Source: Acidimicrobiia bacterium (GTDB lineage Bacteria; Actinomycetota; Acidimicrobiia; IMCC26256; JAMXLJ01). Taken from it: 41,908 nt of DNA. The notes beneath the pieces were generated by a model. That model was not told where the DNA came from, ran no database searches, and saw nothing but the letters and a program-made list of their open reading frames with translations. Made by a program: the position numbers and the translations under genes. Location: contig JAMXLJ010000169.1 in assembly GCA_024281095.1 (NCBI GenBank), positions 1 to 41,908 on the forward strand, written 5' to 3'. Positions 23,958 to 30,971 of this stretch are shown piece by piece. How positions within the stretch are numbered: position 1 is the stretch's first letter; the number at the start of each line of letters is the position of its first letter.

Positions 23958-25061
23958 ATGGCGGAGGCTCACGCGGTCGGGATCGGCCTCGTCGGCTGCG
24001 GGATGATCGGCCAGATCCATGCCGACGGCTTGGCCAAGCTGGTCGACGACGGCTCGGTGCGCGCCGTCGCGGCCGCCGACCCCTCGCCGGGTGCTCGCGA
24101 CGCGGTGAACCGCAACTGCGAGTTCGAACGCCTTGACGGCGATCCCGACGCCGTCATCGACGACCCCGAGGTCGAGGCGGTGTTCATCACGGCACCTACG
24201 GCCGCACATCGGGACCTCGTGCTGCGCACCCTGGCCACGGGCAAGCCCGTGTTCTGCGAGAAGCCGCTCGCGCCGACCTTCGCCGCCGTCGGCGAGATCT
24301 GCGACGCCGTCGCCGCGTCCGGTGTTGTCGCACAGGTCGGCTTCCATTCGCGCTTCCATCCCCTCGTGCGCCGCCTGCGGGCCCTCGTGGAATCGGGCGA
24401 GCTCGGCGCGCCGATGGGCTACGCCGTACGCGACGACCAGTACTGGCCCACCGGCGGTGTGGTCGCGGGGCACAGTTCCTGGCGCTCCGACCGCACGCAG
24501 GCGGGCGGCGGCGCGCTCCTCGAGCACTCCATCCACGCCGCCGACATCGTCTCGTGGCTCTTCGGCCCGGCGGTCGACGTGTACGCATCCATGCGCAACG
24601 TCTTCGGCTACGACGTCGAAGACGCGGCCGCGCTCACCATCACACATGCGAACGGCGTCGTCGGCAATCTGGTCACGATCTTCAACGGCGTGCGCGGGCG
24701 TGAGGAGCGCCGCTTCGAGGTCTTCTTCGAGTACGGCACCATCGAGCTCACGACGAACTTCATCGTCGGTGCCGACGAGGACTCGATGCTCGTGCAAGTT
24801 GCCGATCAGCCCGCCCAGCGCGTCGATTGTGCGTCGGAGCGGGAGGTCTGCTTCGTACAGCTCGGCGTCGAACGCCGGGACTTTCTGTTCTATCAGTACG
24901 TATCGGACCGAGCGTTCGTCACGGCTGTGCGCGATCGCGCCGCGGCTGCGCCCGGCTTCGGGGACGCGCTCGTCGCGCACGCACTCGTCGATGCGGCATA
25001 CCGGTCCGCGACCACGGGCATGCCCGCGAGCGTCGCAGTGCAGCCGGTGGACGCGTCGTGA
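23958..25061 (+). CDS. Gfo/Idh/MocA-family NAD(P)-dependent oxidoreductase
   Basis: This 367-aa protein starts at ATG 23958 after GGGAGGG. The N-terminal Rossmann motif GIGLVGCGMIGQIH (8-21) binds NAD(P), and CEKPLAPT (about residue 98-105) supplies the family lysine. GGALLEHSIHAADIVSWLFG (about 186-205) holds the catalytic-region histidines of the C-terminal domain. Family members oxidise sugars, inositols or reduce related carbonyls; the exact substrate is not evident. Spacing (74 bases after the monooxygenase, 37 before the hydrolase) suggests one transcription unit with its own ribosome sites. Confidence 0.9.
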   Translation: MAEAHAVGIGLVGCGMIGQIHADGLAKLVDDGSVRAVAAADPSPGARDAVNRNCEFERLDGDPDAVIDDPEVEAVFITAPTAAHRDLVLRTLATGKPVFCEKPLAPTFAAVGEICDAVAASGVVAQVGFHSRFHPLVRRLRALVESGELGAPMGYAVRDDQYWPTGGVVAGHSSWRSDRTQAGGGALLEHSIHAADIVSWLFGPAVDVYASMRNVFGYDVEDAAALTITHANGVVGNLVTIFNGVRGREERRFEVFFEYGTIELTTNFIVGADEDSMLVQVADQPAQRVDCASEREVCFVQLGVERRDFLFYQYVSDRAFVTAVRDRAAAAPGFGDALVAHALVDAAYRSATTGMPASVAVQPVDAS

Positions 25062-25098
25062 GTCCCCTGACATGTGAGTCGGCGAAAAGGAGGCCTGT

Positions 25099-25848
25099 AT
25101 GACGGTCGTCTTCGTCCACGGTGTGCCCGAGACGCCTGCACTGTGGGAGGCGCTCCGGCGCGAGCTCCGGCGCCTCGACGTCGTCACGCCGCAGCTCCCC
25201 GGCTTCGGCTGCGCTCGGCCGAGCGGCTTCGGGGCCACCAAGGAGGAATACGTCGACTTCCTCGTCGACGAGCTCGAGCGCATCGCGGACGAACCCGTCG
25301 ATCTCGTCGGTCACGACTGGGGCGGCGGTCTGGTGGTGCGCCTCGTCAGCATCCGACCCGATCTCGTGCGCTCCTGGGTCACCGACGCGGCCGGCATCGG
25401 CAGCCCGAAGTTCGAGTGGCACGACTTCGCGAAGATCTGGCAGACGCCAGGTGAAGGCGAGCAGTTCTTCGAGCAACAGCTCGCGCTCGCGCCCGTAGAA
25501 CGGGCGACGGTGTTCGAGATGTGGAACGTGCCGCACGACGAAGCCGTCATGATGGCGGGCTGGGCCGATGCGACGATGGTCGAGTGCATCCTGGCGCTGT
25601 ACCGCTCGGCCGTCGACGTCGGACGCCAGTGGGGCCCCGACTTCCGCGACATTCCGCGGCCCGGCCTCGTGCTCGTGCCCACCGAGGACCCGTTCCTGTC
25701 GGCGGACGCGGCGCGCGACGGAGCCGCCAGCGCGGGCGCGGAGACCATGGAGATGCCGGGGCTGGGCCACTGGTGGATGCTGCAGGACCCGAAGGCCGGC
25801 GCGCAGGTGTTGCGTGACTTCTGGGCCAAGGTGGACGCTGCCGATTAG
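25099..25848 (+). CDS. Alpha/beta hydrolase of the epoxide hydrolase/haloalkane dehalogenase type
   Basis: This 249-aa protein starts at ATG 25099 behind a near-perfect AAGGAGG. HGVP (7-10) forms the oxyanion hole. The nucleophile elbow is GHDWGG with Asp73, not Ser, which places it with epoxide hydrolases, haloalkane dehalogenases and fluoroacetate dehalogenases that act through an alkyl-enzyme ester. The acid is probably Asp197 (PTEDPFL) and the base His224 (GLGHWW). It follows the BVMO and MocA genes; an Asp nucleophile makes it less likely to be the simple ester hydrolase of that pathway. Its last four bases overlap the convergent SRPBCC gene (stops TAG and TAA share bases). Confidence 0.88.
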   Translation: MTVVFVHGVPETPALWEALRRELRRLDVVTPQLPGFGCARPSGFGATKEEYVDFLVDELERIADEPVDLVGHDWGGGLVVRLVSIRPDLVRSWVTDAAGIGSPKFEWHDFAKIWQTPGEGEQFFEQQLALAPVERATVFEMWNVPHDEAVMMAGWADATMVECILALYRSAVDVGRQWGPDFRDIPRPGLVLVPTEDPFLSADAARDGAASAGAETMEMPGLGHWWMLQDPKAGAQVLRDFWAKVDAAD

Positions 25849-26369
25849 GACGCAGGTGTGGAGCCGCGCGCTGCACGAGCGCGAGCGGCGGCGAGCGCGC
25901 CTTCGATGCCGGCCTTCACGAGCCGGTCGTTGTCCTTGGAGAGAAAGCGGTGCACTCGGCGCTCGAGTAGGAACCGCATGACCGGGTTGAACACGTGGTA
26001 CGTCTCCCGGAAATGCACGCGCGTGCGACCGTCACCGAGGTCCTCGAAGCGGTGGAAGCCCTGAGCCTTGGACCACAATGGCTTGCCGACGGCGTCGTAG
26101 CGCGAGGACTCGTTCGGCTTCACGTCGGTGACCCATTCCCACGACTGTCCGACGCCACGCGACAACAGGTAGCGAGGCACGCGGAAGTAGCAGTGGCGGA
26201 CGAGACCGTCTCCGTGCTCGTCACCGGGGTGCAGGATCTCGATGCGCACCGGACCGTGCTCGATCACCTGGATCTCACCGGGCGGCAAAGGCCTCCGGGG
26301 CGGGTGCATCGCGCTCCAGATCTCGGACGGTGTGGCGTCGATCACGAACGAGTACTCGTGCACCTGCAT
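25845..26369 (-). CDS. SRPBCC (START-like) family protein
   Basis: This 174-aa protein starts at ATG 26369 with GAGG 8 bases upstream; the open frame upstream to 26798 is low-complexity. The sequence shows the helix-grip fold pattern: MQVHEYSFVIDATPSEIWSAMHPP at the N-terminus, WEWVTDVKPNESSRYDAVG in the middle strands, TRVHFRETYHVFNPVMRFLLERRVHRFLSKDNDRLVKAGIEGALAAA as the long C-terminal helix. Such proteins bind hydrophobic ligands or act as polyketide cyclase/aromatase-like enzymes. Function here unknown; it converges on the alpha/beta hydrolase gene. Confidence 0.8.
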   Translation of the reverse strand: MQVHEYSFVIDATPSEIWSAMHPPRRPLPPGEIQVIEHGPVRIEILHPGDEHGDGLVRHCYFRVPRYLLSRGVGQSWEWVTDVKPNESSRYDAVGKPLWSKAQGFHRFEDLGDGRTRVHFRETYHVFNPVMRFLLERRVHRFLSKDNDRLVKAGIEGALAAARARAARGSTPAS

Positions 26370-26745
26370 CGTGGGGTCCTCGGGGCCACAGCTGTCTGCG
26401 GGCACCGTGTTAGCACGCGCGGGGCGCACCAATGGTCCCGAATCGGGCGGCCCGCGTAGGCGGGCGGCTCGATGTCGGCCGGACGAATTTTCGGGAAAGA
26501 TGACGGGATCGGCAGGGATGCGGGTACAGTTTCCGCCGGGTATCCGTCTTGTACCCAGGCACGACTGGCGGCACGAGCTGGTCGGAGCACCGATCACACA
26601 TACCGTGCACGCCGGTCGATGACCCGTTTCCCCCTCTTTTTCGCTGCCCCGTGTTCTCGTCTCGTGACGTGACGCGCGCGGCCCCACTCCGCTGAGCCGA
26701 TCTCCGGCCAACGGTTCACAACAACAGGCACAAGGAGCAACACCA
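26370..26745 (+). promoter_or_regulatory. Divergent spacer with probable cold-shock promoter and long 5' leader
   Basis: This 376-base region holds no credible gene. A candidate promoter for the cold-shock gene is ATGACG (26500-26505), 19 bases, TACAGT (26525-26530), giving a leader of about 210 bases, typical in length for csp mRNAs. A second TANNNT (TACCGT, 26601-26606) would give a shorter leader. GGGTACA (26522-26528) and TGTACCC (26550-26556) form an inverted repeat across the likely start site. A pyrimidine-rich run lies at about 26623-26647 and the ribosome site AAGGAG at about 26731-26736. Confidence 0.4.
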
Positions 26746-26946
26746 ATGGCAACAGGCACCGTGAAGTGGTTCAACGCCGAGAAGGGCTTCGGCTTCATCT
26801 CGCGCGAGGGGGCCGACGACGTCTTCGTGCACTTCTCCGCGATCCAGGGAAGTGGCTACCGGACGCTCGAAGAGGGTCAGCGGGTCGAGTTCGACGTCGC
26901 GCCCGGCCGCAAGGGCGAAGAGGCCCAGAACGTGCGCGCCGTCTGA
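26746..26946 (+). CDS. CspA-family cold-shock protein
   Basis: This 66-aa single-domain protein begins [18 protein letters not shown] and carries both RNA-binding motifs: RNP1 KGFGFI (about 13-18) and RNP2 VFVHFSAI (about 26-33). Cold-shock proteins are small OB-fold RNA chaperones that melt mRNA structure. Length and sequence are standard. An AAGGAG ribosome site lies about nine bases upstream, a long leader precedes it, and two hairpins follow before the next, convergent gene. Confidence 0.96.
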   Translation: MATGTVKWFNAEKGFGFISREGADDVFVHFSAIQGSGYRTLEEGQRVEFDVAPGRKGEEAQNVRAV

Positions 26947-26981
26947 ACGACCGAACGGCCGCGACCACAGCGAGCGCGGCC

Positions 26982-27004
26982 GGCCCGGTGCACAACGCCG
27001 GGCC
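26982..27004 (+). terminator. GC-rich hairpin after the cold-shock gene
   Basis: GGCCCGG (26982-26988) pairs with CCGGGCC (26998-27004) around a 9-base loop, 36 bases after the stop. No U-tract; it may act together with the stronger hairpin at 27019-27053. Confidence 0.45.
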
Positions 27005-27018
27005 TCGTGAAGCGTTGA

Positions 27019-27053
27019 CGACACGGCCGGTCCGCAAGGGCCGGCCGTTGTCG
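27019..27053. terminator. Strong bidirectional hairpin terminator
   Basis: The arms CGACACGGCCGGTCC (27019-27033) and GGGCCGGCCGTTGTCG (27038-27053) pair with one G-U or mismatch and one bulge around the loop GCAA, a stable tetraloop type. It lies between the convergent cold-shock gene (ends 26946) and the mycothiol-type gene (ends 27077), so it can end both transcripts. Confidence 0.65.
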
Positions 27054-27076
27054 CGTCCGGTGCACTGCCGCGACGT

Positions 27077-27862
27077 TCAGGGCATGAACCCGAGCGCGTC
27101 GACGATCGCGTGTCCGAGCCGTTGATCGCCGACGATGCGCACGTCGTCGGGGGCGTCGGTCCGGCCGCCGACGAGCGCCGCGAACGTCGTGACAGGCACG
27201 CCGATCGTCACGGTGGGCGACGGAGGCGTCGTCTCGGCCGCGCGGGCCCGGCCGTGCTTCACCTCGATCGGCAGCCGGTGCGCGTCACCGATCTCGAACA
27301 CGATCGTGGCGCCGTCCGGTGCCCCCGCTCGCTTGCCGACGACGTACGGCAGGAATCGCGCGAAGTAGGCGATCGCCTCGTCGGCGACCGGTCCGTCGGT
27401 GGCCCCGGGCCGGCCCAGCGCACGGCGCATGTCCTGTTCGTGACTCCACGTGTCCATCACCCGCAGGGTGAGCATGTCGGCGACGGTTCCCGGGCCGGCC
27501 GGCGTCATGATCTCCTGCGCGAGCACGTCGTCGCTCCACGCGCGCATCTGCCCGAGACGGGCCGCGGTCACCTCGCGGAACTCGTCGAGCACCTCCCCGC
27601 CGCGCCGGGTCCTCCGGTAGTCGACGCCGACCTCGTTGCTGCGTCCCATGTCGTTCTTCGTGTGCGACACGTCGTCCGGCACGTGGTCGGGCGCAGGGCG
27701 CCCGAGCGCCCGCGACTCGTAGTCGACGAGATGTGCGAGGGCGTCCTGCACGGTCCAGCCCGGACACCCGGTCGGCTGACGCCAATCGTCCTCCGTGAAC
27801 GTCGAGCACAGCCCTTCGAGGGAGCGCCACGCGGCCGACAGATTTTCGATGGACGTGTTCAC
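27077..27862 (-). CDS. Maleylpyruvate-isomerase-family, mycothiol-dependent (DinB-like) protein
   Basis: This 261-aa protein starts at GTG 27862; ATG 27889 adds nine residues but would lie upstream of the probable transcript start. The metal/thiol site pattern of the MDMPI family is visible: TGCPGWTVQDALAHLVDYE (about 32-50) and MDTWSHEQDMRRALGRP (about 137-153), with His residues for a divalent metal. The C-terminal part (about 175-261) matches the sterol-carrier-like MDMPI_C domain. Enzymes of this group use mycothiol, the actinobacterial glutathione substitute, in isomerase or S-transferase reactions. It follows the EstB-type gene on the same strand, 55 bases apart. Confidence 0.85.
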   Translation of the reverse strand: MNTSIENLSAAWRSLEGLCSTFTEDDWRQPTGCPGWTVQDALAHLVDYESRALGRPAPDHVPDDVSHTKNDMGRSNEVGVDYRRTRRGGEVLDEFREVTAARLGQMRAWSDDVLAQEIMTPAGPGTVADMLTLRVMDTWSHEQDMRRALGRPGATDGPVADEAIAYFARFLPYVVGKRAGAPDGATIVFEIGDAHRLPIEVKHGRARAAETTPPSPTVTIGVPVTTFAALVGGRTDAPDDVRIVGDQRLGHAIVDALGFMP

Positions 27863-27869
27863 GGCGCGG

Positions 27870-27875
27870 ACACTA
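27870..27875 (-). promoter_or_regulatory. Leaderless -10 element deciding the start of the mycothiol-type gene
   Basis: TAGTGT on the minus strand ends 7 bases before GTG 27862. A TCGAGA lies 17 bases further upstream as a weak -35. The placement favours GTG 27862 over ATG 27889 as the start. Confidence 0.5.
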
Positions 27876-27917
27876 TGCCGATTCTCCACGCATCTCGATG
27901 CTGACGCGCGCCGTGAA

Positions 27918-29078
27918 TCAGCGCAGCGCGTCGTAGCAGGCGTTGATCAGCGAATAGGAGCGCCGGTCGCCGGCGAGACCGATGTCCATGCGGTTCATCA
28001 CGTAGCCGAACGCGAGCTGCGCGTCGGGGTCGGCCCATCCCGTCGAGCCGCCGGCGCCGAAATGGCCGAAGGAGTGCCGGCCTCCCAGCTTCACGATGCT
28101 CGACGGAACGATGAAGCCGAGACCGAACTGCAGATCGAGATTCATCAGCACGAGATTCGGACCCTGTGTGCGCTGCGTCGCCGCGTCGCGTACCCGTGCC
28201 GCGTCGAGCAGGCGAATGCCGTCGACCTCGCCGATGCAGGCGGCATACATCCGCGCGATGGAGCGCGCGTCGCCGATACCGCCGGCTGCGGGGATCTCGG
28301 CGGCGTGCACGGCGCGGGAGTTGAAGATGTCGTTTCCCCTGAATGCTCCGCCGGCGGTGAGCGCCTTGACGAGCATCGAGTCGCGTCCGAACACCCCGGC
28401 CATCGACGCGGAGGTTTCGTCGGTGGCACCGGACCCGCGGAACAGACCCCCGACGAGCGGTGCGACCCGACGTTCCTGCGCGTCCGGCAGCCCGATCCAG
28501 AAGTCGAGCCCGAGCGGCTCGGCGACCTCGTCATGGAAGTACGTGCCGACGCTGCGCCCGGTCACCCGCCGGATCACCTCGCCCACGAGGTAGCCGTACG
28601 TGATGGCGTGGTAGCCGTGGGCGGTGCCGGGCTCCCATGCCGGTCGCTGCTGTTCGAGTGCGTGGATCATGGGTTTCCATGCGAGGGCGTCGTCGAGGGT
28701 GAGCGGTTCGTCGACCCATGCCAATCCTGCGCGGTGCGACAGCAGGTGGTCGACGGTGATCGCTTCTTTGCCGGCTCGGCCGAACTCGGGCCAGTACTCG
28801 ACGACGGGCGCGTCGATATCGAGCACGCCCTCGGCTGCGAGCATGTGCGCGCAGACCGCGGTCGCGCCCTTGGTGGTGGAGAACACCACGACCGTCGTGG
28901 CTCGCTCCCACGGCCGGCGCGTGGCCGCGTTCGCGTCACCGCCCCAGATGTCGACCACCATCGTGCCCCGGTGATACGCGGTGAATGCCGCGCCCACCTC
29001 GAGGCCTTCGGCGAAGTTCTGCTCGAACACCGAGCGCACGCCCTCGAACCCCGGCGCGGTCCATCCGTGGGTCGCCAC
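27918..29078 (-). CDS. EstB-type serine hydrolase (paralog 2)
   Basis: The protein is 386 aa from GTG 29078, 6 bases after AGGAA; GTG 29084 is two codons earlier. Catalytic Ser67-x-x-Lys70 (FSTTKG), tyrosine box HGYHAITYG, the LLSHRAGL stretch and C-terminal HFGAGGSTGWADPD define the same family as the protein at 18409, with which it shares GEVIRRVTG and the overall length. Cytosolic esterase or lactonase-type activity is likely; true beta-lactamase activity is unlikely without a signal peptide. It is divergent from a lipoprotein gene. Confidence 0.88.
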   Translation of the reverse strand: MATHGWTAPGFEGVRSVFEQNFAEGLEVGAAFTAYHRGTMVVDIWGGDANAATRRPWERATTVVVFSTTKGATAVCAHMLAAEGVLDIDAPVVEYWPEFGRAGKEAITVDHLLSHRAGLAWVDEPLTLDDALAWKPMIHALEQQRPAWEPGTAHGYHAITYGYLVGEVIRRVTGRSVGTYFHDEVAEPLGLDFWIGLPDAQERRVAPLVGGLFRGSGATDETSASMAGVFGRDSMLVKALTAGGAFRGNDIFNSRAVHAAEIPAAGGIGDARSIARMYAACIGEVDGIRLLDAARVRDAATQRTQGPNLVLMNLDLQFGLGFIVPSSIVKLGGRHSFGHFGAGGSTGWADPDAQLAFGYVMNRMDIGLAGDRRSYSLINACYDALR

Positions 29079-29150
29079 CGGCACTTCCTAGCAAAGGTCG
29101 ATGCTTCCGCCGGAAAGGGAGCCCGCGGCCGTGCCCGGGGCCTCGACCGG

Positions 29151-29156
29151 TAACCT
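29151..29156 (+). promoter_or_regulatory. Leaderless -10 element of the lipoprotein gene
   Basis: TAACCT ends 7 bases before ATG 29164, the same hexamer and spacing as the element at 21936. It selects ATG 29164 over ATG 29101. Confidence 0.5.
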
Positions 29157-29163
29157 GCGCCTC

Positions 29164-29739
29164 ATGGTTCGCTGGCTGATCACCGGCATCGTCGCTGCTG
29201 CGCTTCTCCTTGCCGGGTGCGGCGGATCCTCCTCGTCGTCGGGGTCGCGGTCGGGTTCGTCGAAGACCCAGACGTCGACCAACGGCCCGTCGCCGACTGC
29301 GAAGCCGGCCGGTGTGAGCCCGTCGGAGTCGTCCGTGATGGTCTGCTCCACGGAGGCGCAGCGCGAGATCGCGGCGACACTCGGCGTGGCAACGACGCAA
29401 GTGAGCCCACCGACGTGGGTCGACCACGTCTACTCGTGCACCTACCAGTACCCGAACGGCTCGTTCGTCATCTCCGTCAAGGAGCTCGACAATCTGCAGC
29501 AGACCGTCGCGTATTACGACGCGCTGCACGCGCAGCTCGGTGAACGGCCGGGCCCGCTCGCGCTGGGGAACGGCGCGTTCATGGCGACCGACGGCTCGGT
29601 CGTGGTGCGCAAGGACTTCAAGGTGATGCGCGTCGACATCACCCAGTTGCCCCAGCAGTTCGGTCAGCCTCCGCAGGATCGTTCCGACGCCGCGCTCAGT
29701 GTCGCGGCGACGGTGATGAGCTGCTGGACAGGCGCCTGA
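29164..29739 (+). CDS. Lipoprotein of unknown function
   Basis: The protein is 191 aa from ATG 29164. The signal MVRWLITGIVAAALLLAGC has a lipobox (LAGC, Cys19) followed by a Ser-rich linker. The mature domain has two conserved-looking cysteines (VMVCSTEAQREIAATLG and HVYSCTYQYPNG), likely a disulfide, and a late one (VMSCWTGA); the pattern recalls small actinobacterial lipoproteins of the DUF3558 kind, which I cannot confirm. It is anchored outside the membrane. It ends at a perfect hairpin shared with the convergent gene. Confidence 0.7.
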   Translation: MVRWLITGIVAAALLLAGCGGSSSSSGSRSGSSKTQTSTNGPSPTAKPAGVSPSESSVMVCSTEAQREIAATLGVATTQVSPPTWVDHVYSCTYQYPNGSFVISVKELDNLQQTVAYYDALHAQLGERPGPLALGNGAFMATDGSVVVRKDFKVMRVDITQLPQQFGQPPQDRSDAALSVAATVMSCWTGA

Positions 29740-29745
29740 TACCGA

Positions 29746-29765
29746 AGCCGGCGCGGGCGCCGGCT
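29746..29765. terminator. Perfect 9-bp stem bidirectional terminator
   Basis: AGCCGGCGC (29746-29754) and GCGCCGGCT (29757-29765) are perfect complements with only GG between them, so the closing pairs must open to form the loop. It fills the 27-base gap between the convergent lipoprotein gene (ends 29739) and the gene ending at 29767. Confidence 0.65.
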
Positions 29766-29766
29766 A

Positions 29767-30069
29767 TCAGAGCGTCTCGTCGGAGATGACCTCGACGTTG
29801 AGGAACTTCGGCGGCCCGTCGCACAGCGCCGCCATTCGCTGCGAGAAGTCGGTGGTGTCAGGTCGGTTCGAGTTCTCCATCGCCACCTCGTATGAGGGGA
29901 ACTCCACGATCTGCACATAGCCGTTTTCGCGATCGCGGTCGCGTCCGATCATGACGCGCGACGGCTTGGGGCCACCTTCCTTGAGACGGTGGTCGCGGAA
30001 CTCGTTGCCGATCTTTTGCACCTCGTCGATCTTCTGGGTCGAGAACTCGATGATCTGGATGAAGCTCAC
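29767..30069 (-). CDS. Small ferredoxin-like (dimeric alpha/beta barrel) protein
   Basis: This 100-aa protein starts at GTG 30069, 6 bases after AAGGGGG; the frame is open to 30129 but that start is poor. The sequence reads as two similar halves: VSFIQIIEFSTQKIDEVQKIGNEF and NGYVQIVEFPSYEVAMENS, each a beta strand plus helix, typical of the antibiotic-biosynthesis-monooxygenase-like or stress-responsive dimeric barrel fold. No catalytic residues are obvious. It lies 67 bases downstream of the SDR gene on the same strand, so the two may be co-transcribed. Confidence 0.65.
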   Translation of the reverse strand: MSFIQIIEFSTQKIDEVQKIGNEFRDHRLKEGGPKPSRVMIGRDRDRENGYVQIVEFPSYEVAMENSNRPDTTDFSQRMAALCDGPPKFLNVEVISDETL

Positions 30070-30136
30070 GCGTACCCCCTTGGTTGAATCCCCGTTGGGA
30101 ATGGTCGCGTGTCGTTCGACCGCGGACAACCGCCGC

Positions 30137-30916
30137 TCAGATCAGCGTCAGCCCGCCGTCCACCGCGAGCACCTGACCGGTGACGTAGCTCGCGCCGTCC
30201 GACAGCAGAAACGTGGTGACCGTGGCGACCTCCCACGCGGTCCCCTGCCGCCCGAGGGGCACAGGCGTACGCTCGCGCGAGGGTCGGCCGTGCGACGCCC
30301 GACGACCCAGGGGTGTGTCGATGAGGCCGGGCGCGACCACGTTGGCGCGCACGCCGCGGCGCGCGCCCTCGAGCGCGACGTGGCGGCACAAGCCGGCGAG
30401 GCCCGCCTTCGACGAGTCGTACGCCGGCAGACCGCTGCCGGGCCGCAGGCCGGCGACCGACCCGATGAAGACGATCGCGCCGCCAGGGGCGAGCAACGGA
30501 AGTGCCTCGCGCGCCACGAGGAAGTGGCTGCGCAGGTTCACCGCGAACGTCGCGTCCCAGTCCTCGGCCGTGGTGCCCGACAGGCGCGCCCCGCGGCCGA
30601 TCCCGACGTTGCACACGACGCCGTGCAACTCGCCCGTCGCCGCGTGTGCTTCCTCGACGATGCGGACGCACGCCCGCTCGTCGGTCACGTCGCCCACGAG
30701 CGTGCTCGCCGTGCCGCCTTCCGCGGTGATGCGGGCCGCAGTCTCTTCGGCCGATTCGGCGTCGAGATCCGCGGCGACGACCGCTGCGCCCTCGCGGGCG
30801 GCCTGGATCGCGATCGCGCGGCCGTTGCCGATGGGGGAGTCCGCGTCTCCGGTGCGGCGTGTGCCGGCACCGACGACGAGGACGGACCTTCGGGCCAGCG
30901 GCTCGCGCGGCGACAT
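30137..30916 (-). CDS. Short-chain dehydrogenase/reductase with long glycine-rich loop
   Basis: This 259-aa SDR has catalytic Ser in FIGSVAGLR (about 155), Tyr-x-x-x-Lys in AYDSSKAG (about 168-172), NVG for the structural site (VVCNVGIGRG) and a VDGG ending (TGQVLAVDGGLTLI). The cofactor loop is not the usual TGxxxGIG but GAGTRRTGDADSPIGNG, an insertion of about seven residues known in one SDR subgroup. AADLD after beta-2 suggests NAD(H). It may be a 3-oxoacyl or hydroxy-acyl dehydrogenase working with the divergent acyl-CoA synthetase. A TAGCGT -10 lies 7 bases before the ATG. Confidence 0.88.
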   Translation of the reverse strand: MSPREPLARRSVLVVGAGTRRTGDADSPIGNGRAIAIQAAREGAAVVAADLDAESAEETAARITAEGGTASTLVGDVTDERACVRIVEEAHAATGELHGVVCNVGIGRGARLSGTTAEDWDATFAVNLRSHFLVAREALPLLAPGGAIVFIGSVAGLRPGSGLPAYDSSKAGLAGLCRHVALEGARRGVRANVVAPGLIDTPLGRRASHGRPSRERTPVPLGRQGTAWEVATVTTFLLSDGASYVTGQVLAVDGGLTLI

Positions 30917-30923
30917 GCCCGTG

Positions 30924-30964
30924 ACGCTACTGGCGGGCCCCCCTCGACGTCGGCCGGGTACGGT
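30924..30964. promoter_or_regulatory. Back-to-back leaderless promoters
   Basis: On the minus strand TAGCGT (30929-30924) ends 7 bases before the SDR ATG at 30916. On the plus strand TACGGT (30959-30964) ends 7 bases before the synthetase GTG at 30972. Both have the leaderless layout; the two -10s are 29 bases apart, so their -35 regions overlap. Confidence 0.5.
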
Positions 30965-30971
30965 CGTCGCC

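Noticed and set aside
26472-26672. 66-residue frame in the cold-shock leader
   Set aside because: No start context and no recognisable sequence; it covers the probable promoter.
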